Origin: Rhodobacter sp. SGA-6-6 | Lineage (GTDB): Bacteria; Pseudomonadota; Alphaproteobacteria; Rhodobacterales; Rhodobacteraceae | NCBI RefSeq assembly: GCF_011043545.1 | Contig: NZ_JAAKGP010000002.1 | Span: 496,001 to 560,000, forward strand | Direction of reading: 5' to 3' | Length of the DNA stretch: 64,000 nt | Shown here: piece by piece, positions 53,480-64,000 of the stretch | Layout: every line of letters starts with the position of its first letter | Position numbering within the stretch: position 1 is the first letter of the stretch | Notes under the pieces: model-generated | What the model saw: only the letters and a program-made list of their open reading frames with translations | The model's database searches: none | What the model was told of the DNA's origin: nothing | Translations under genes and position numbers: made by a program

Positions 53480-54099
53480 GCCCAGCCGTAGTTGAAGCTG
53501 ACGCTGATCCGGTCCTCCTCGGCCATGTTCATCGGCACTTCGTGCCGCAGCCAGCTTTCCCACAGCAGCACCTCGCCCACCTCCGGCGTGACATAGACGA
53601 AGGGCCGCAGCTCTTGCGGCGCGTCCTTCCGGCGCAGGGGCGCGTGCATCATCATCGCATGGCGCGGGTCTTCCAGCTTCAGCGCCGAGGTGCCCTCGGG
53701 CATCGCCACATAGGTGGTGCCGGAGATCACCGAATGCGGGTGGATGTGGCTGGAATGGGTGCCGCCCTCGGGCAGGATGTTGATCCACAGCGCATTGCAT
53801 TTCAGCTTCCGCCCCTGCAGGTCGAAGGCCAGTTCCTCGCAGAAGGTGGCGACATGCTTGTCGATGGCCTTCTCCAGATCGGCGAAGACCGGCGACCGCC
53901 AAGTCAGGTCGGCCAGCGAGGAATAGGAGGTATAGCCGGGATAGCCATGCTCTTCGCACCAGGCCTGCCCGGCCTCGTCCTCCTCGGCGATCATCTCGCA
54001 GGAGGCACGGAGGTCTTCGTAATCCACCTTCTTCCGCGCCAGCCCGTTGAGTTTGGCGCGGTAAAGGCGGGTGACGAAAAGCGAGGCGATCTCGGCCAT
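53476..54099 (-). CDS. putative 2-oxoglutarate/Fe(II) oxygenase (TIGR02466-like)
   Basis: Protein of 207 residues resembling the TIGR02466 group of putative 2OG-Fe(II) oxygenases. The iron-site region HSSHIHPHSVISGTTYVAMP, the strand EVLLWESWLRHEVPMN with the second His, and a late Arg (DRISVSFNYGWA) fit the double-stranded beta-helix pattern. Its substrate is unknown. Minus strand, after the repeat at 54190-54401. Confidence 0.75.
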   Translation of the reverse strand: MAEIASLFVTRLYRAKLNGLARKKVDYEDLRASCEMIAEEDEAGQAWCEEHGYPGYTSYSSLADLTWRSPVFADLEKAIDKHVATFCEELAFDLQGRKLKCNALWINILPEGGTHSSHIHPHSVISGTTYVAMPEGTSALKLEDPRHAMMMHAPLRRKDAPQELRPFVYVTPEVGEVLLWESWLRHEVPMNMAEEDRISVSFNYGWA

Positions 54100-54440
54100 G
54101 GGAGCATCCTTCCGCTGGATGCCCTGCCCTAGCAGCGCCGGGCGCGGACGGGAAGGCCCTTGCGGCCGGGAATCTCCTGCTCGCTGTCCTGGCGAAGGCC
54201 ATCGCCTTCGCCAAGGCGCACCATTTCAACCAGACCGGCCGGGTGCCCAAAGCACCCGGCCAGCGCCCGCCCCGCCCTCGGCGGGCGCTTCTCGCCCGCC
54301 GGGTCGGGCGCTGGCCTCTCGCGGTTCAGGGCTGCCAGCGTTTCCGGGTGATCCGCCACGCACGGGCGGGGGCGAGGCAATGCCTCGCCTTCTCCCGCCC
54401 GGCCAAGCCTTGGGCTTTCCAGAACCGACTCCGCCCTCTC
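54100..54440. other. 341-base intergenic region holding repeat copy B
   Basis: Between the oxygenase and VOC genes, both minus strand. Most of it is the structured repeat (54190-54401). The remainder shows only a GC-rich leader before the oxygenase gene; no further gene was recognised. Confidence 0.6.
54190..54401. repeat. structured intergenic repeat, copy B
   Basis: A 212-base element matching 29824-30006 in order and orientation. It starts with the same TGGCGAAGGC/GCCTTCGCCA hairpin. The second stem is CCGGGTGC/GCACCCGG where copy A has CCGGGAC/GTCCCGG, so both sides changed together. The GGCCAGCGCCCG ... CGGGCGCTGGCC stem is kept around a longer insert, and the CGGGCGGGGGCGAGGC stem has a bulged right arm. 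Confidence 0.75.
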
Positions 54441-54920
54441 CTACCCCCTGCGGGCCGCGTCGATCTTCGCCACGTCGATCTTCTGCATCGTCATCATCGC
54501 GGCGAAGGCGCGGCGCGCCTCCTCGCCGCCGGCGGCCATCGCCTCGGTCAGGGTGCGCGGGGTGATCTGCCAGGACAGGCCCCAGCGGTCCTTGCACCAG
54601 CCGCAGTCGCTTTCCTTGCCGCCGTTGCCGACGATGGCGTTCCAGTAGCGGTCGGTCTCCTCCTGATCCTCGGTCATGATCTGGAACGAGAAGGCCTCGC
54701 TCTGCGGAAACACCGGCCCGCCGTTCAGCCCCATGCAGGGGATGCCGGCGACGATGAAATCCACCGTCAGCACGTCGCCCTTCTTGCCGGACGGGTAGTC
54801 GTCCGGGGCGACATGCACCCCGGTGACGCGGCTGTCGGGGAAGGTCTCGGCATAGAAGCGGGCGGCGGCCTCGGCCTCCCGGTCGAACCAGAGGCAGATG
54901 GTGTTCTTGGCGATGCTCAT
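54441..54920 (-). CDS. VOC/PhnB-like protein
   Basis: Protein of 159 residues in the PhnB/3-demethylubiquinone methyltransferase-like group of the vicinal-oxygen-chelate superfamily. Typical parts are TICLWFDREAEAAARFYAET, the metal-side segment GIPCMGLNGGPVFPQSEAFS and CGWCKDRWGLSWQITPR. The start at 54920 follows AAAGGAAAAG; an upstream frame with basic residues is rejected. Function in this group is seldom known. It lies downstream of rplP beyond a terminator. Confidence 0.8.
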   Translation of the reverse strand: MSIAKNTICLWFDREAEAAARFYAETFPDSRVTGVHVAPDDYPSGKKGDVLTVDFIVAGIPCMGLNGGPVFPQSEAFSFQIMTEDQEETDRYWNAIVGNGGKESDCGWCKDRWGLSWQITPRTLTEAMAAGGEEARRAFAAMMTMQKIDVAKIDAARRG

Positions 54921-55017
54921 GGCTTTTCCTTTCCGGTTTTCCCCTCGCGCCCTGCCGCGAGGGTAACATGACCCGGCCCTGCCGGTTCCCGGAAATCGGG
55001 GCGCCCGGAAAAGCAAA

Positions 55018-55043
55018 GGCCCCCGCCGTCTCCGGCGGGGGCC
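55018..55043 (-). terminator. rho-independent terminator after rplP
   Basis: Minus-strand stem GGCCCCCGCC, loop GGAGAC, GGCGGGGGCC followed by TTTGCTTTTCC. It ends the str-S10 transcript before the intruding genes. Confidence 0.8.
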
Positions 55044-55045
55044 TT

Positions 55046-55067
55046 GCAGGGCGGGGATTACCCCGCC
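55046..55067. repeat. GTAGGGCGGGG/CCCCGCC palindromic repeat, copy 2
   Basis: GCAGGGCGGGG, loop ATTA, CCCCGCC, 4 bases after the rplP stop and 2 bases before the terminator stem. Same placement as copies after rpmD and fusA. Confidence 0.7.
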
Positions 55068-55071
55068 GGAC

Positions 55072-55485
55072 TTACCAGTCTTCCTTCGCCACGATCCGGG
55101 TCGTGACCGGCAGCTTCATCGCGCCGAGACGCAGCGCCTCGCGCGCGATCTCCTCGCTGACGCCGTCGATCTCGAACATGATCCGGCCGGGCTGGACGCG
55201 GGCGGCCCAGAAATCGACCGAGCCCTTGCCCGAGCCCATCCGCACCTCGACCGGCTTGGTCGAGACCGGAACGTCCGGGAAGATGCGGATCCAGACCCGG
55301 CCCTGACGCTTCATGTGGCGGGTGATCGCGCGGCGGGCCGCCTCGATCTGCCGTGCGGTGACGCGCTCGGGCTCGGTCGCCTTCAGGGCGAAGGAGCCGA
55401 AGTTGAGAAGGAAACCGCCCTTGGCCTCGCCATGGATGCGGCCCTTGTGCATCTTGCGATACTTGGTGCGCTTCGGTTGCAGCAT
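55072..55485 (-). CDS. rplP: 50S ribosomal protein L16
   Basis: L16 of 137 residues, which contacts A-site tRNA. Starts [20 protein letters not shown] and includes [20 protein letters not shown] and [15 protein letters not shown]. Last S10 gene before the first interruption; rpmC resumes the order 3.2 kb downstream. Confidence 0.97.
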   Translation of the reverse strand: MLQPKRTKYRKMHKGRIHGEAKGGFLLNFGSFALKATEPERVTARQIEAARRAITRHMKRQGRVWIRIFPDVPVSTKPVEVRMGSGKGSVDFWAARVQPGRIMFEIDGVSEEIAREALRLGAMKLPVTTRIVAKEDW

Positions 55486-55498
55486 TGTCCTCTACTCC

Positions 55499-56215
55499 TT
55501 ACGCGCGCTCGCGGTCGCGGCGGGGGCCGCGTGGCGCGGGGCCGTCCGCAGCTTCCGCCAGACGACGGTCATGCGCCTGCGGATCATGCTCAAGGATCTC
55601 GCCCTTGAAGATCCAGACCTTCACGCCGATGATCCCATAGGGGGTTTCGGCTTCCGACAGCGCATAGTCGATGTCGGCCCGCAGGGTATGCAGCGGCACG
55701 CGGCCTTCGCGATACCATTCGGTCCGGGCGATTTCCGCGCCGCCGAGGCGGCCGCCGACGTTCACCCGGATACCCAGGGCACCCATCCGCATCGCGTTCT
55801 GCACGCCGCGCTTCATGGCGCGACGGAAGGAGACGCGGCGCTCCATCTGCTGGGCGATGGACTCGGCCACCAGTTGGGCGTCGATCTCGGGCTTGCGCAC
55901 CTCGACGATGTTGAGGTGCAGTTCCGACTTCGTGAACGCGGCAAGCTTCTTGCGCAGCGTCTCGATGTCGGCGCCCTTCTTGCCGATGATCACGCCCGGG
56001 CGGGCGGTGTGGATCGTCACCCGGCACTTCTTGTGCGGGCGCTCGATGATCACGCGGCTGACGCCGGCCTGCTTGGCTTCCTTGTGGATGAACTCGCGCA
56101 TCCGCAGGTCTTCCAGCAGGAGGTTGCCGTAGTCCTTCGATTCGGCGAACCAGCGGCTGTCCCAGGTGCGGTTGACCTGGAGACGCATACCGATCGGATT
56201 GACCTTCTGACCCAT
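55499..56215 (-). CDS. rpsC: 30S ribosomal protein S3
   Basis: S3 of 238 residues at the mRNA entry, with a KH domain. [40 protein letters not shown] and [16 protein letters not shown] are clear. Its ATG shares one base with the rplV stop. Confidence 0.97.
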   Translation of the reverse strand: MGQKVNPIGMRLQVNRTWDSRWFAESKDYGNLLLEDLRMREFIHKEAKQAGVSRVIIERPHKKCRVTIHTARPGVIIGKKGADIETLRKKLAAFTKSELHLNIVEVRKPEIDAQLVAESIAQQMERRVSFRRAMKRGVQNAMRMGALGIRVNVGGRLGGAEIARTEWYREGRVPLHTLRADIDYALSEAETPYGIIGVKVWIFKGEILEHDPQAHDRRLAEAADGPAPRGPRRDRERA

Positions 56216-56595
56216 TATGCCGACTCCCCGGTCTGACGAACCTTGATGGTGATCTCGCTGAACGGCTTCATGATCTTGCCGAACCGGCCGCGCGCCCGCG
56301 GACGGCCGCGCTTCATCACCAGGTTCTTGCCGACCCAGGCTTCCGCCACCACGAGGCTGTCCACGTCAAGACCGTGGTTGTTCTCGGCATTGGCGATGGC
56401 CGACTGCAGGCACTTCTTCACCTCGCCGGCGATGCGGCGCTTGGAGAAGGTCAGGTCGCTGAGGGCCTTTTCCACCTTCTTGCCGCGGATCAGGCCCGCG
56501 ACCAGGTTCAGCTTCTGCGGCGAGGTGCGCAGCATCCGCGCCACGGCCATCGCCTCGTTGTCCGCCACGCGGCGGGGGTTCTTTTCCGCACCCAT
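56215..56595 (-). CDS. rplV: 50S ribosomal protein L22
   Basis: L22 of 126 residues, lining the exit tunnel. Contains [39 protein letters not shown] and [20 protein letters not shown]. Three bases after rpsS. Confidence 0.97.
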   Translation of the reverse strand: MGAEKNPRRVADNEAMAVARMLRTSPQKLNLVAGLIRGKKVEKALSDLTFSKRRIAGEVKKCLQSAIANAENNHGLDVDSLVVAEAWVGKNLVMKRGRPRARGRFGKIMKPFSEITIKVRQTGESA

Positions 56596-56598
56596 GGC

Positions 56599-56877
56599 TT
56601 ACTTCCTCTTGGCTTTCTTGTCGGCGGCGTGACCGTAGTAGGTCCGCGTCGGCGAATATTCACCGAACTTCTGGCCGATCATCTCTTCGGTCACGGCGAC
56701 CGGGACGTGTTTCTTGCCGTTGTAGACCCCGAAGGTGAGGCCGACGAACTGCGGCAGGATGGTGGAACGGCGCGACCAGATCTTGATCACTTCGTTCTTG
56801 CCCGAAGCGCGCGCGGTCTCTGCCTTTTTCAGGACATAGCCGTCGACGAACGGGCCTTTCCATACGGAACGGGACAT
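56599..56877 (-). CDS. rpsS: 30S ribosomal protein S19
   Basis: S19 of 92 residues at the subunit head. Starts [20 protein letters not shown]; has [20 protein letters not shown] and the tail [18 protein letters not shown]. Three bases after rplB. Confidence 0.97.
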   Translation of the reverse strand: MSRSVWKGPFVDGYVLKKAETARASGKNEVIKIWSRRSTILPQFVGLTFGVYNGKKHVPVAVTEEMIGQKFGEYSPTRTYYGHAADKKAKRK

Positions 56878-56880
56878 GGA

Positions 56881-57720
56881 TCAGCGCCCTTTCTTCTTGG
56901 CGTGACGCGACCGGACAATCATCTTGTCGGTGGTCTTGTTCGTGCGGGTGCGGTTCCCTTTGGTGCCCTTGCCCCACGGGGTAACCGGGTGACGGCCGCC
57001 CGAGGTGCGGCCTTCGCCGCCGCCGTGCGGGTGGTCGATCGGGTTCATGGCGACGCCGCGCACCGTCGGGCGGATGCCCTTGTAGCGCATCCGGCCCGCC
57101 TTGCCGAAGTTCTGGTTCGAGTTGTCGGGGTTCGACACCGCGCCGATGGTCGCCATGCATTCCTGACGGACCAGACGCAGCTCGCCCGAGGACAGCCGGA
57201 TCTGCGCGTAGGAGCCGTCACGGCCGACGAACTGGGCATAGGTGCCGGCGGCGCGCGCCAGCTGGCCGCCCTTGCCGGGCTTCAGCTCGACGTTGTGGAC
57301 GATGGTCCCGATCGGCATCCCCGAGAAGGGCATGGCGTTGCCGGGCTTCACGTCGACCTTGGCGCCGGCGACGACACTGTCGCCCACGGCCAGGCGCTGC
57401 GGCGCCAGGATATAGGCCAGCTCGCCGTCATTGTATTTCACGAGCGCGATGAACGCGGTGCGGTTCGGGTCGTATTCGATCCGTTCCACAGTCGCGGGCA
57501 GGTCCCACTTGCGGCGCTTGAAGTCCACCACGCGGTAGAGGCGCTTGGCCCCGCCGCCTTGGTGGCGCATGGTGATCCGTCCGGTGTTGTTGCGGCCGCC
57601 ATGGCTCTGCAAACCCTCGGTGAGGGCTTTGACAGGCCGGCCTTTCCACAGCTCCGAACGGTCGATCAGAACCAGCCCGCGCTGGCCAGGCGTCGTCGGC
57701 TTATACGACTTGAGTGCCAT
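56881..57720 (-). CDS. rplB: 50S ribosomal protein L2
   Basis: L2 of 279 residues, needed for subunit association and the peptidyl-transferase region. Contains [40 protein letters not shown] and [20 protein letters not shown] with the key His. A 160-base gap to rplW contains a palindrome at 57801-57817. Confidence 0.97.
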   Translation of the reverse strand: MALKSYKPTTPGQRGLVLIDRSELWKGRPVKALTEGLQSHGGRNNTGRITMRHQGGGAKRLYRVVDFKRRKWDLPATVERIEYDPNRTAFIALVKYNDGELAYILAPQRLAVGDSVVAGAKVDVKPGNAMPFSGMPIGTIVHNVELKPGKGGQLARAAGTYAQFVGRDGSYAQIRLSSGELRLVRQECMATIGAVSNPDNSNQNFGKAGRMRYKGIRPTVRGVAMNPIDHPHGGGEGRTSGGRHPVTPWGKGTKGNRTRTNKTTDKMIVRSRHAKKKGR

Positions 57721-57800
57721 GATTACTGTCTTCCGTTTGCTTCAGGACCATGAGGTCCGGGGTATAGGGCGCCGAAGCTCCCCGGTGGAACCCGGGCCCG

Positions 57801-57817
57801 GATTTTCGTCGAAAATC
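57801..57817. repeat. GATTTTCG-N-CGAAAATC palindrome
   Basis: Seventeen-base palindrome flanked by CCCGG/CCGGGG in the rplW-rplB gap; a relative of the palindrome at 37762-37780. It could form a hairpin in the S10 transcript. Confidence 0.5.
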
Positions 57818-57880
57818 CGCATCCGGGGTAAAACCAGACGGCCCCGGAGTGCCGGGGCCGCCAGATTCGCGCGGCTTCTA

Positions 57881-58177
57881 TCAGAGGCCGGTCGAAACGT
57901 CGATGGTGTTTCCCTCTTCGAGGGTCACATAGGCCTTCTTCTTGTCGCTGCGCTCGCCCGCGCGGCCGCGGAAGCGCTTCGCCTTGCCCTTGGTGATGGT
58001 GGTGTTCACCGCCTTCACCTTGACGCCGAAGACGCCCTCCACCGCCGCCTTGATCTGCGGCTTGGTGGCGTCCATGGCGACCTCGAAGACCACGGCGCCG
58101 GCTTCCGAGGCCATGGTGGCCTTCTCGGTGATCACCGGCTTCTTGATCAGGTCGTAATGCTCGGGTTTCGCAGTCAT
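57881..58177 (-). CDS. rplW: 50S ribosomal protein L23
   Basis: L23 of 98 residues at the tunnel exit, docking site of SRP and trigger factor. Starts [20 protein letters not shown] and has [23 protein letters not shown] overlaps the rplD stop by four bases. Confidence 0.96.
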   Translation of the reverse strand: MTAKPEHYDLIKKPVITEKATMASEAGAVVFEVAMDATKPQIKAAVEGVFGVKVKAVNTTITKGKAKRFRGRAGERSDKKKAYVTLEEGNTIDVSTGL

Positions 58178-58794
58178 TTCAGTCGGGCCTCCAGGGCTTC
58201 GACACCCGCCTTGGTGATCACCAAGATGTCACGCTTCAGGATGTCATAGACGTTGGCGCCGATGGTCGGCAGCACGTCGATGCCTTCGACGTTGCGGGCG
58301 GCCAGCGCGAAGTTCGCGTCCACCGTCGCGCCGTCGATCACCAGCACGCGCTTCCAGCCCAGTTCCTTCGCGGTCCTGGCCAGCTGCGCGGTCTTGGCTT
58401 CCGCCAGCGCGATCGTGTCGACGATCACCAGCTCGCCGGCCTTGGCCTTGGCGCTCAGCGCGTGGCGCAGGCCGAGGGCGCGGAACTTCTTCGGCAGGTC
58501 ATGGGCGTGGCTGCGGGGCGTCGGCCCCTTGTAGACGCCGCCGTGACGGAAGATCGGCGCCTTCTTGGAGCCGTGGCGTGCGCCGCCGGTGCCCTTCTGG
58601 CGATAGATCTTCTTGGTCGAGTAGCTGACGTCCGACTTGCCCAGCACCGAATGGGTGCCGGCCTGGGCCTTGGCCCGCTGCCAGCGCACCACGCGGTGCA
58701 GGATGTCGGCGCGCGGCTCCAGGCCGAACAGCGCCTCGTCCAGATCGATGGAGCCGGCCTTCTTGCCGTCCAGCTTGATCACATCGAGTTTCAT
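58174..58794 (-). CDS. rplD: 50S ribosomal protein L4
   Basis: L4 of 206 residues, reaching into the exit tunnel; in E. coli it also represses the S10 operon. Contains [40 protein letters not shown] and [20 protein letters not shown]. Overlaps rplC by four bases. Confidence 0.97.
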   Translation of the reverse strand: MKLDVIKLDGKKAGSIDLDEALFGLEPRADILHRVVRWQRAKAQAGTHSVLGKSDVSYSTKKIYRQKGTGGARHGSKKAPIFRHGGVYKGPTPRSHAHDLPKKFRALGLRHALSAKAKAGELVIVDTIALAEAKTAQLARTAKELGWKRVLVIDGATVDANFALAARNVEGIDVLPTIGANVYDILKRDILVITKAGVEALEARLK

Positions 58795-59516
58795 GCTTCA
58801 CCCCCTTCGGCAGCCACTTCGGCGGCCGGAGCAGCAGCGGCGGCAGCGCGGATCGCGGCCGGACGCGGCGCGTCCTTGGCTTCCGGCTTCTTCACCGCAT
58901 CCTTGATCGTGACCCAGCCGCCGGCAGCACCGGGGACCGAGCCCTTGACCATGATCAGCCCGCGGTCGGAATCGGTGCGCACGACCTGCAGGTTCTGCGT
59001 GGTCACGCGGACCGAGCCCATGTGGCCGGCCATCTTCTTGCCCTTGAACACCTTGCCGGGGTCCTGGCACTGGCCGGTCGAGCCGTGCGAGCGGTGCGAG
59101 ACCGACACGCCGTGCGAGGCCCGCAGACCGCCGAAGTTGTGCCGCTTCATGCCGCCGGCGAAGCCTTTACCGATGGAGGTGCCGGCGATATCGACGAACT
59201 GGCCCGCCAGATAGTGGTCGGCGGTGATCTCGGCGCCCACGTCGATCAGGCAGTCCGGGGTGACCCGGAACTCGGCCAGCTTGCGCTTCGGCGCCACGTT
59301 CGCCTTGGCGAAGTGACCGCGCTGCGCCGCGGTGGTGCGTTTGGCCTTGGCCGCGCCCGCGCCCAGCTGGACGGCGGTGTAGCCATCCTTCTCGGCGGTG
59401 CGCTGCGCCACGACCTGCAGCCCGTCCAGTTGCAGGACGGTGACGGGAACCTGCTTCCCGTCTTCCATGAACAGCCGGGTCATGCCCAGCTTCCTTGCGA
59501 TGACTCCAGAGCGCAT
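58791..59516 (-). CDS. rplC: 50S ribosomal protein L3
   Basis: L3 of 241 residues, an early assembly protein near the peptidyl-transferase centre. [40 protein letters not shown] and [20 protein letters not shown] are typical. The C-terminal 40 residues are an Ala-rich extension common in alphaproteobacteria. Confidence 0.97.
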   Translation of the reverse strand: MRSGVIARKLGMTRLFMEDGKQVPVTVLQLDGLQVVAQRTAEKDGYTAVQLGAGAAKAKRTTAAQRGHFAKANVAPKRKLAEFRVTPDCLIDVGAEITADHYLAGQFVDIAGTSIGKGFAGGMKRHNFGGLRASHGVSVSHRSHGSTGQCQDPGKVFKGKKMAGHMGSVRVTTQNLQVVRTDSDRGLIMVKGSVPGAAGGWVTIKDAVKKPEAKDAPRPAAIRAAAAAAPAAEVAAEGGEA

Positions 59517-59528
59517 CTTTCCCGCTCC

Positions 59529-59837
59529 TTACACTTTGATTTCGACGTCGACGCCGGCGGCCAGGTCGAGCTTCATCAGCGCGTCCACGGTCTGCGGGGT
59601 CGGATCGACGATGTCGAGAAGACGCTTGTGCGTCCGGATTTCCCACTGGTCGCGCGACTTCTTGTCGATGTGCGGACCGCGGAGAACGGTGAACTTCTCG
59701 ATCTTGTTCGGCAGCGGGATCGGGCCGCGCACCTGCGCGCCGGTCCGCTTGGCGGTGTTGACGATTTCCTGCGTCGAGGCATCCAGGACGCGGTAATCGA
59801 AGGCTTTCAGCCTGATGCGGATGGTCTGGCCTTGCAT
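59529..59837 (-). CDS. rpsJ: 30S ribosomal protein S10
   Basis: S10 of 102 residues; besides its ribosomal role it is NusE in antitermination complexes. Contains [40 protein letters not shown] and [20 protein letters not shown]. First S10-cluster gene, 70 bases after tuf. Confidence 0.97.
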   Translation of the reverse strand: MQGQTIRIRLKAFDYRVLDASTQEIVNTAKRTGAQVRGPIPLPNKIEKFTVLRGPHIDKKSRDQWEIRTHKRLLDIVDPTPQTVDALMKLDLAAGVDVEIKV

Positions 59838-59907
59838 CGTGTTGGTTTCCTTCGGGGTTCTTCAAAAGGACAGGGCGCGCGGACCCGCGCACCCTGCCGG
59901 TTCAGTC

Positions 59908-61083
<1,176 letters not shown>

Positions 61084-61114
61084 GGGGGCAACTCCTCGTT
61101 CGGTTGTCGGTGAT

Positions 61115-61131
61115 GCCGGGGGACCCCCGGC
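61115..61131. other. GC palindrome between fusA and tuf
   Basis: GCCGGGGG and CCCCCGGC around a single base, next to repeat copy 3. No T-run; possibly an RNA processing or attenuation site. Confidence 0.4.
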
Positions 61132-61141
61132 CTACGGGGTG

Positions 61142-61163
61142 GTAGGGCGGGGTTCACCCCGCC
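61142..61163. repeat. GTAGGGCGGGG/CCCCGCC palindromic repeat, copy 3
   Basis: GTAGGGCGGGG, loop TTCA, CCCCGCC, identical over all 22 bases to copy 1 at 47477-47498, starting 6 bases after the fusA stop. Confidence 0.75.
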
Positions 61164-61169
61164 GCACCG

Positions 61170-63287
61170 TCATGCGTATTTCTTCTGGATCTCTTGCGAG
61201 ATGTTGTCCGGCACGGCGTCGTAATGGTCGAACTGCATCGTGAACACCGCCCTACCGCTCGTCATCGAACGCAGGGTGTTGATGTAGCCGAACATGTTGG
61301 CCAGCGGCACCATCGAGTTGATGACGTTGGCGTTGCCGCGGCTGTCCTGCCCGGTGACCATGCCCCGACGCGAGGTCAGGTCGCCGATCACGCCGCCGGT
61401 GTATTCCTCGGGCGTCACCACCTCGACCTTCATGATCGGTTCCAGCAGCTTCGCGCCGGCTTTCTTCAGGCCCTCGCGCATGGCTGCCCGGGTGGCGATC
61501 TCGAAGGCCAGGACCGAGGAGTCGACATCGTGGAAGGCCCCGTCGACCAGCGCCACCTTGAAGTCGATCACCGGGAAGCCCGCCAGCGGACCGGAGTCCA
61601 TGACCGACTTGATGCCCTTCTCGACGCCGGGGATGTATTCCTTCGGCACCGCGCCGCCGACGATCTTCGATTCGAAGGAATAGCCTTCGCCCGGTTCCGT
61701 CGGGGAGATCTGCAGCTTGACGCGGGCGAACTGGCCCGTGCCGCCGGTCTGCTTCTTGTGGGTGTAGTCGATCTCGTGCGGCTGGCTGATGGTTTCCCGA
61801 TAGGCCACCTGCGGGGCGCCGATGTTCGCCTCGACCTTGAACTCGCGCCGCATGCGGTCGACGAGGATGTCGAGGTGAAGTTCGCCCATGCCCTTCATGA
61901 TGGTCTGGCCGGATTCGAAGTTGGTCTCGACGCGGAAGGACGGGTCCTCGGCGGCCAGGCGAGCGAGGGCGATGCCCATCTTCTCCTGGTCGGCCTTCGA
62001 CTTCGGCTCCACCGCGATCTCGATCACCGGCTCGGGGAAGGTCATGGTTTCCAGCACCACCGGCTTGGACGGATCGCAGAGCGTATCCCCGGTGGTGGTT
62101 TCCTTCAGACCCGCCAGCGCGATGATGTCGCCCGCGAAGGCTTCTTCGATTTCCTCACGCTGGATGGCGTGCATCATCATCATCCGGCCGACGCGCTCGC
62201 GCTTGCCCTTGGTCGAGTTCATCATCTGGTCGCCCTTCTTCAGGACGCCCGAATAGATGCGGGTGAAGGTCAGCGAGCCGACGAAGGGGTCGTTCATGAT
62301 CTTGAACGCCAGCGCCGAGAAGGGCTCCGCGTCATCGGGCTTGCGCTCGATGTTGCGGGTCTCGGTCTCGTCGCCGGGGGCGAAGCCGACGTAGGGCGGG
62401 ATGTCCAGCGGCGAGGGCAGATAGTCCACCACCGCGTTGAGCAGCGCCTGCACGCCCTTGTTCTTGAAGGCGGAACCGCCCAGGACCGGAACGAAGGCCA
62501 TCGCCAGCGTGCCCTTGCGGATCAGCGCGCGCAGCTCGTCCTGGCTGGGCTCCTTGCCCTCCAGATAGGCTTCCATCGCGGCGTCGTCCTGCTCGACCGC
62601 CAGTTCCACCAGGGTGGAGCGGCGGGTGGCAGCCTCGTCCTTCAGGCCGTCGCGGATCGGACGGTGGACCCAGGTCGCGCCGACGTCATCGCCTTCCCAG
62701 ACCCATTCTTCCATGGTCACCAGGTCGACGATGCCTTCCAGCTTGTCCTCGGCGCCGATCGGGAAAGCGATCGGGGCCGTGGTGGCGCCGGTGCGATCCT
62801 TGATCATGTCCAGGCACTTCTGGAAGTCGGCGCCGATCTTGTCCATCTTGTTGACGAAGACGATGCGCGGCACCTTGTAGCGGTCGGCCTGACGCCAGAC
62901 GGTTTCCGTCTGCGGCTCCACGCCGGCATTGCCGTCCAGAAGGCAGACCGCGCCGTCGAGCACCGCCAGCGAGCGTTCGACCTCGATGGTGAAGTCGACG
63001 TGGCCGGGGGTGTCGATGATGTTGAAGCGGTGCTTCTTCGAGGTCGGTTCCTTGCCGTCGTAGGTCTTTTCCCAGAACGTCGTGGTCGCGGCCGAGGTGA
63101 TGGTGATGCCCCGCTCCTGCTCCTGCTCCATCCAGTCCATGGTCGAGGCGCCGTCATGCGTCTCGCCCATCTTGTGGTTCTTGCCGGTGTAGAACAGGAT
63201 CCGCTCGGTCGTGGTGGTCTTGCCCGCGTCGATGTGGGCCATGATCCCGAAGTTGCGGTAGAGGTTCAGCGGATATTCGCGTGCCAT
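61170..63287 (-). CDS. fusA: elongation factor G
   Basis: EF-G of 705 residues, which drives translocation and, with RRF, ribosome recycling. G-motifs [28 protein letters not shown] and [11 protein letters not shown]; domain [22 protein letters not shown] and domain [20 protein letters not shown] are clear. Nine bases behind rpsG. Full length. Confidence 0.98.
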   Translation of the reverse strand: MAREYPLNLYRNFGIMAHIDAGKTTTTERILFYTGKNHKMGETHDGASTMDWMEQEQERGITITSAATTTFWEKTYDGKEPTSKKHRFNIIDTPGHVDFTIEVERSLAVLDGAVCLLDGNAGVEPQTETVWRQADRYKVPRIVFVNKMDKIGADFQKCLDMIKDRTGATTAPIAFPIGAEDKLEGIVDLVTMEEWVWEGDDVGATWVHRPIRDGLKDEAATRRSTLVELAVEQDDAAMEAYLEGKEPSQDELRALIRKGTLAMAFVPVLGGSAFKNKGVQALLNAVVDYLPSPLDIPPYVGFAPGDETETRNIERKPDDAEPFSALAFKIMNDPFVGSLTFTRIYSGVLKKGDQMMNSTKGKRERVGRMMMMHAIQREEIEEAFAGDIIALAGLKETTTGDTLCDPSKPVVLETMTFPEPVIEIAVEPKSKADQEKMGIALARLAAEDPSFRVETNFESGQTIMKGMGELHLDILVDRMRREFKVEANIGAPQVAYRETISQPHEIDYTHKKQTGGTGQFARVKLQISPTEPGEGYSFESKIVGGAVPKEYIPGVEKGIKSVMDSGPLAGFPVIDFKVALVDGAFHDVDSSVLAFEIATRAAMREGLKKAGAKLLEPIMKVEVVTPEEYTGGVIGDLTSRRGMVTGQDSRGNANVINSMVPLANMFGYINTLRSMTSGRAVFTMQFDHYDAVPDNISQEIQKKYA

Positions 63288-63296
63288 GTTGTCCTC

Positions 63297-63773
<477 letters not shown>

Positions 63774-63778
63774 TTACC

Positions 63779-64000
63779 TCACTTCGGACGCTTGGCGCCG
63801 TATTTCGAGCGGCGCTGACGACGGTCTTTGACGCCCTGGGTATCCAGAACGCCGCGCAGGATGTGGTAACGCACACCCGGAAGGTCTTTCACCCGGCCGC
63901 CGCGGATCAGCACGACGCTGTGTTCCTGCAGGTTGTGCTTCTCGCCGGGGATGTAGCTGATCACCTCGAAGCCGTTGGTCAGCCGCACCTTGGCGACTTT
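63779..64000 (-). CDS. rpsL: 30S ribosomal protein S12, C-terminal part (cut by window edge)
   Basis: About 73 codons of S12 are visible, from [20 protein letters not shown] through [20 protein letters not shown] and [19 protein letters not shown] to the tail SKYGAKRPK. The N-terminal 50 residues, with the streptomycin-resistance Lys43, lie outside. The internal Met in frame at 63988 is not a start; it is a GTG valine codon. Confidence 0.95.
   Translation of the reverse strand, partial: KVAKVRLTNGFEVISYIPGEKHNLQEHSVVLIRGGRVKDLPGVRYHILRGVLDTQGVKDRRQRRSKYGAKRPK

Overview
The window is GC-rich alphaproteobacterial DNA, almost certainly Rhodobacteraceae/Paracoccaceae (Paracoccus- or Rhodobacter-like). 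The grounds are a BztABCD-type amino acid transporter, an ATP12 chaperone gene, the rpmH-rnpA-yidD cluster, the full str-S10-spc-alpha ribosomal cluster, and TTGnnC-N17-TAnnnn promoters. The genus cannot be fixed from sequence reading alone. No insertion sequence, phage or CRISPR array was seen.

Layout. (1) 1-3.5 kb: start of an RND efflux operon (minus), a phenylacetate-CoA ligase (plus) and an MTA/SAH nucleosidase (minus). (2) 3.9-15.9 kb: an amide-utilisation island. A minus-strand operon encodes a Tat-exported binding protein, two ATPases, two permeases and both subunits of N,N-dimethylformamidase (dmfA1, dmfA2). Divergent to it, on the plus strand, are a NarL/FixJ response regulator, a soluble hybrid histidine kinase and a second binding protein with no export signal. 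(3) 16-21 kb: tRNA-Arg(ACG), a membrane histidine kinase, rpmH-rnpA-yidD, crcB, a pseudouridine synthase and an ATP12-like chaperone. (4) 21.3-26.4 kb: bztABCD. (5) 26.5-39.1 kb: housekeeping genes (sixA-like, Fe-S protein, argB, SDR, MFS exporter, yidC-MOSC-engB, an EAL protein, ttcA, rarA). (6) 39.2-40.5 kb: luxR-luxI. (7) 40.7-64 kb, minus strand: rpsL-rpsG-fusA-tuf, then S10, spc and alpha genes down to rplQ. This cluster is interrupted twice by unrelated genes: VOC protein, 2OG oxygenase, parDE and a peptidoglycan-binding-fold protein between rplP and rpmC; a GFA protein and a secreted hypothetical between rpmD and rplO. A terminator precedes each interruption, and a promoter with the same -10 (TAGAGG) and spacing restarts transcription after it.

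How the island may work. The transporter would import dimethylformamide or a similar amide, and DmfA1A2 would hydrolyse it to dimethylamine and formate. The LivM-type permease carries an extra C-terminal domain of about 105 residues that is clearly homologous to the enzyme's small subunit DmfA1, so the import channel could dock the enzyme. The cytosolic binding protein is a sequence relative of the exported one and sits next to a kinase without membrane segments. This suggests an AmiC-like intracellular amide sensor feeding a kinase and response regulator. The permease-enzyme fusion and this sensor arrangement are the strongest candidates for an undescribed system. A structured repeat found twice (29.8 and 54.2 kb) and a tripled ribosome-binding repeat before luxR are further points of interest.
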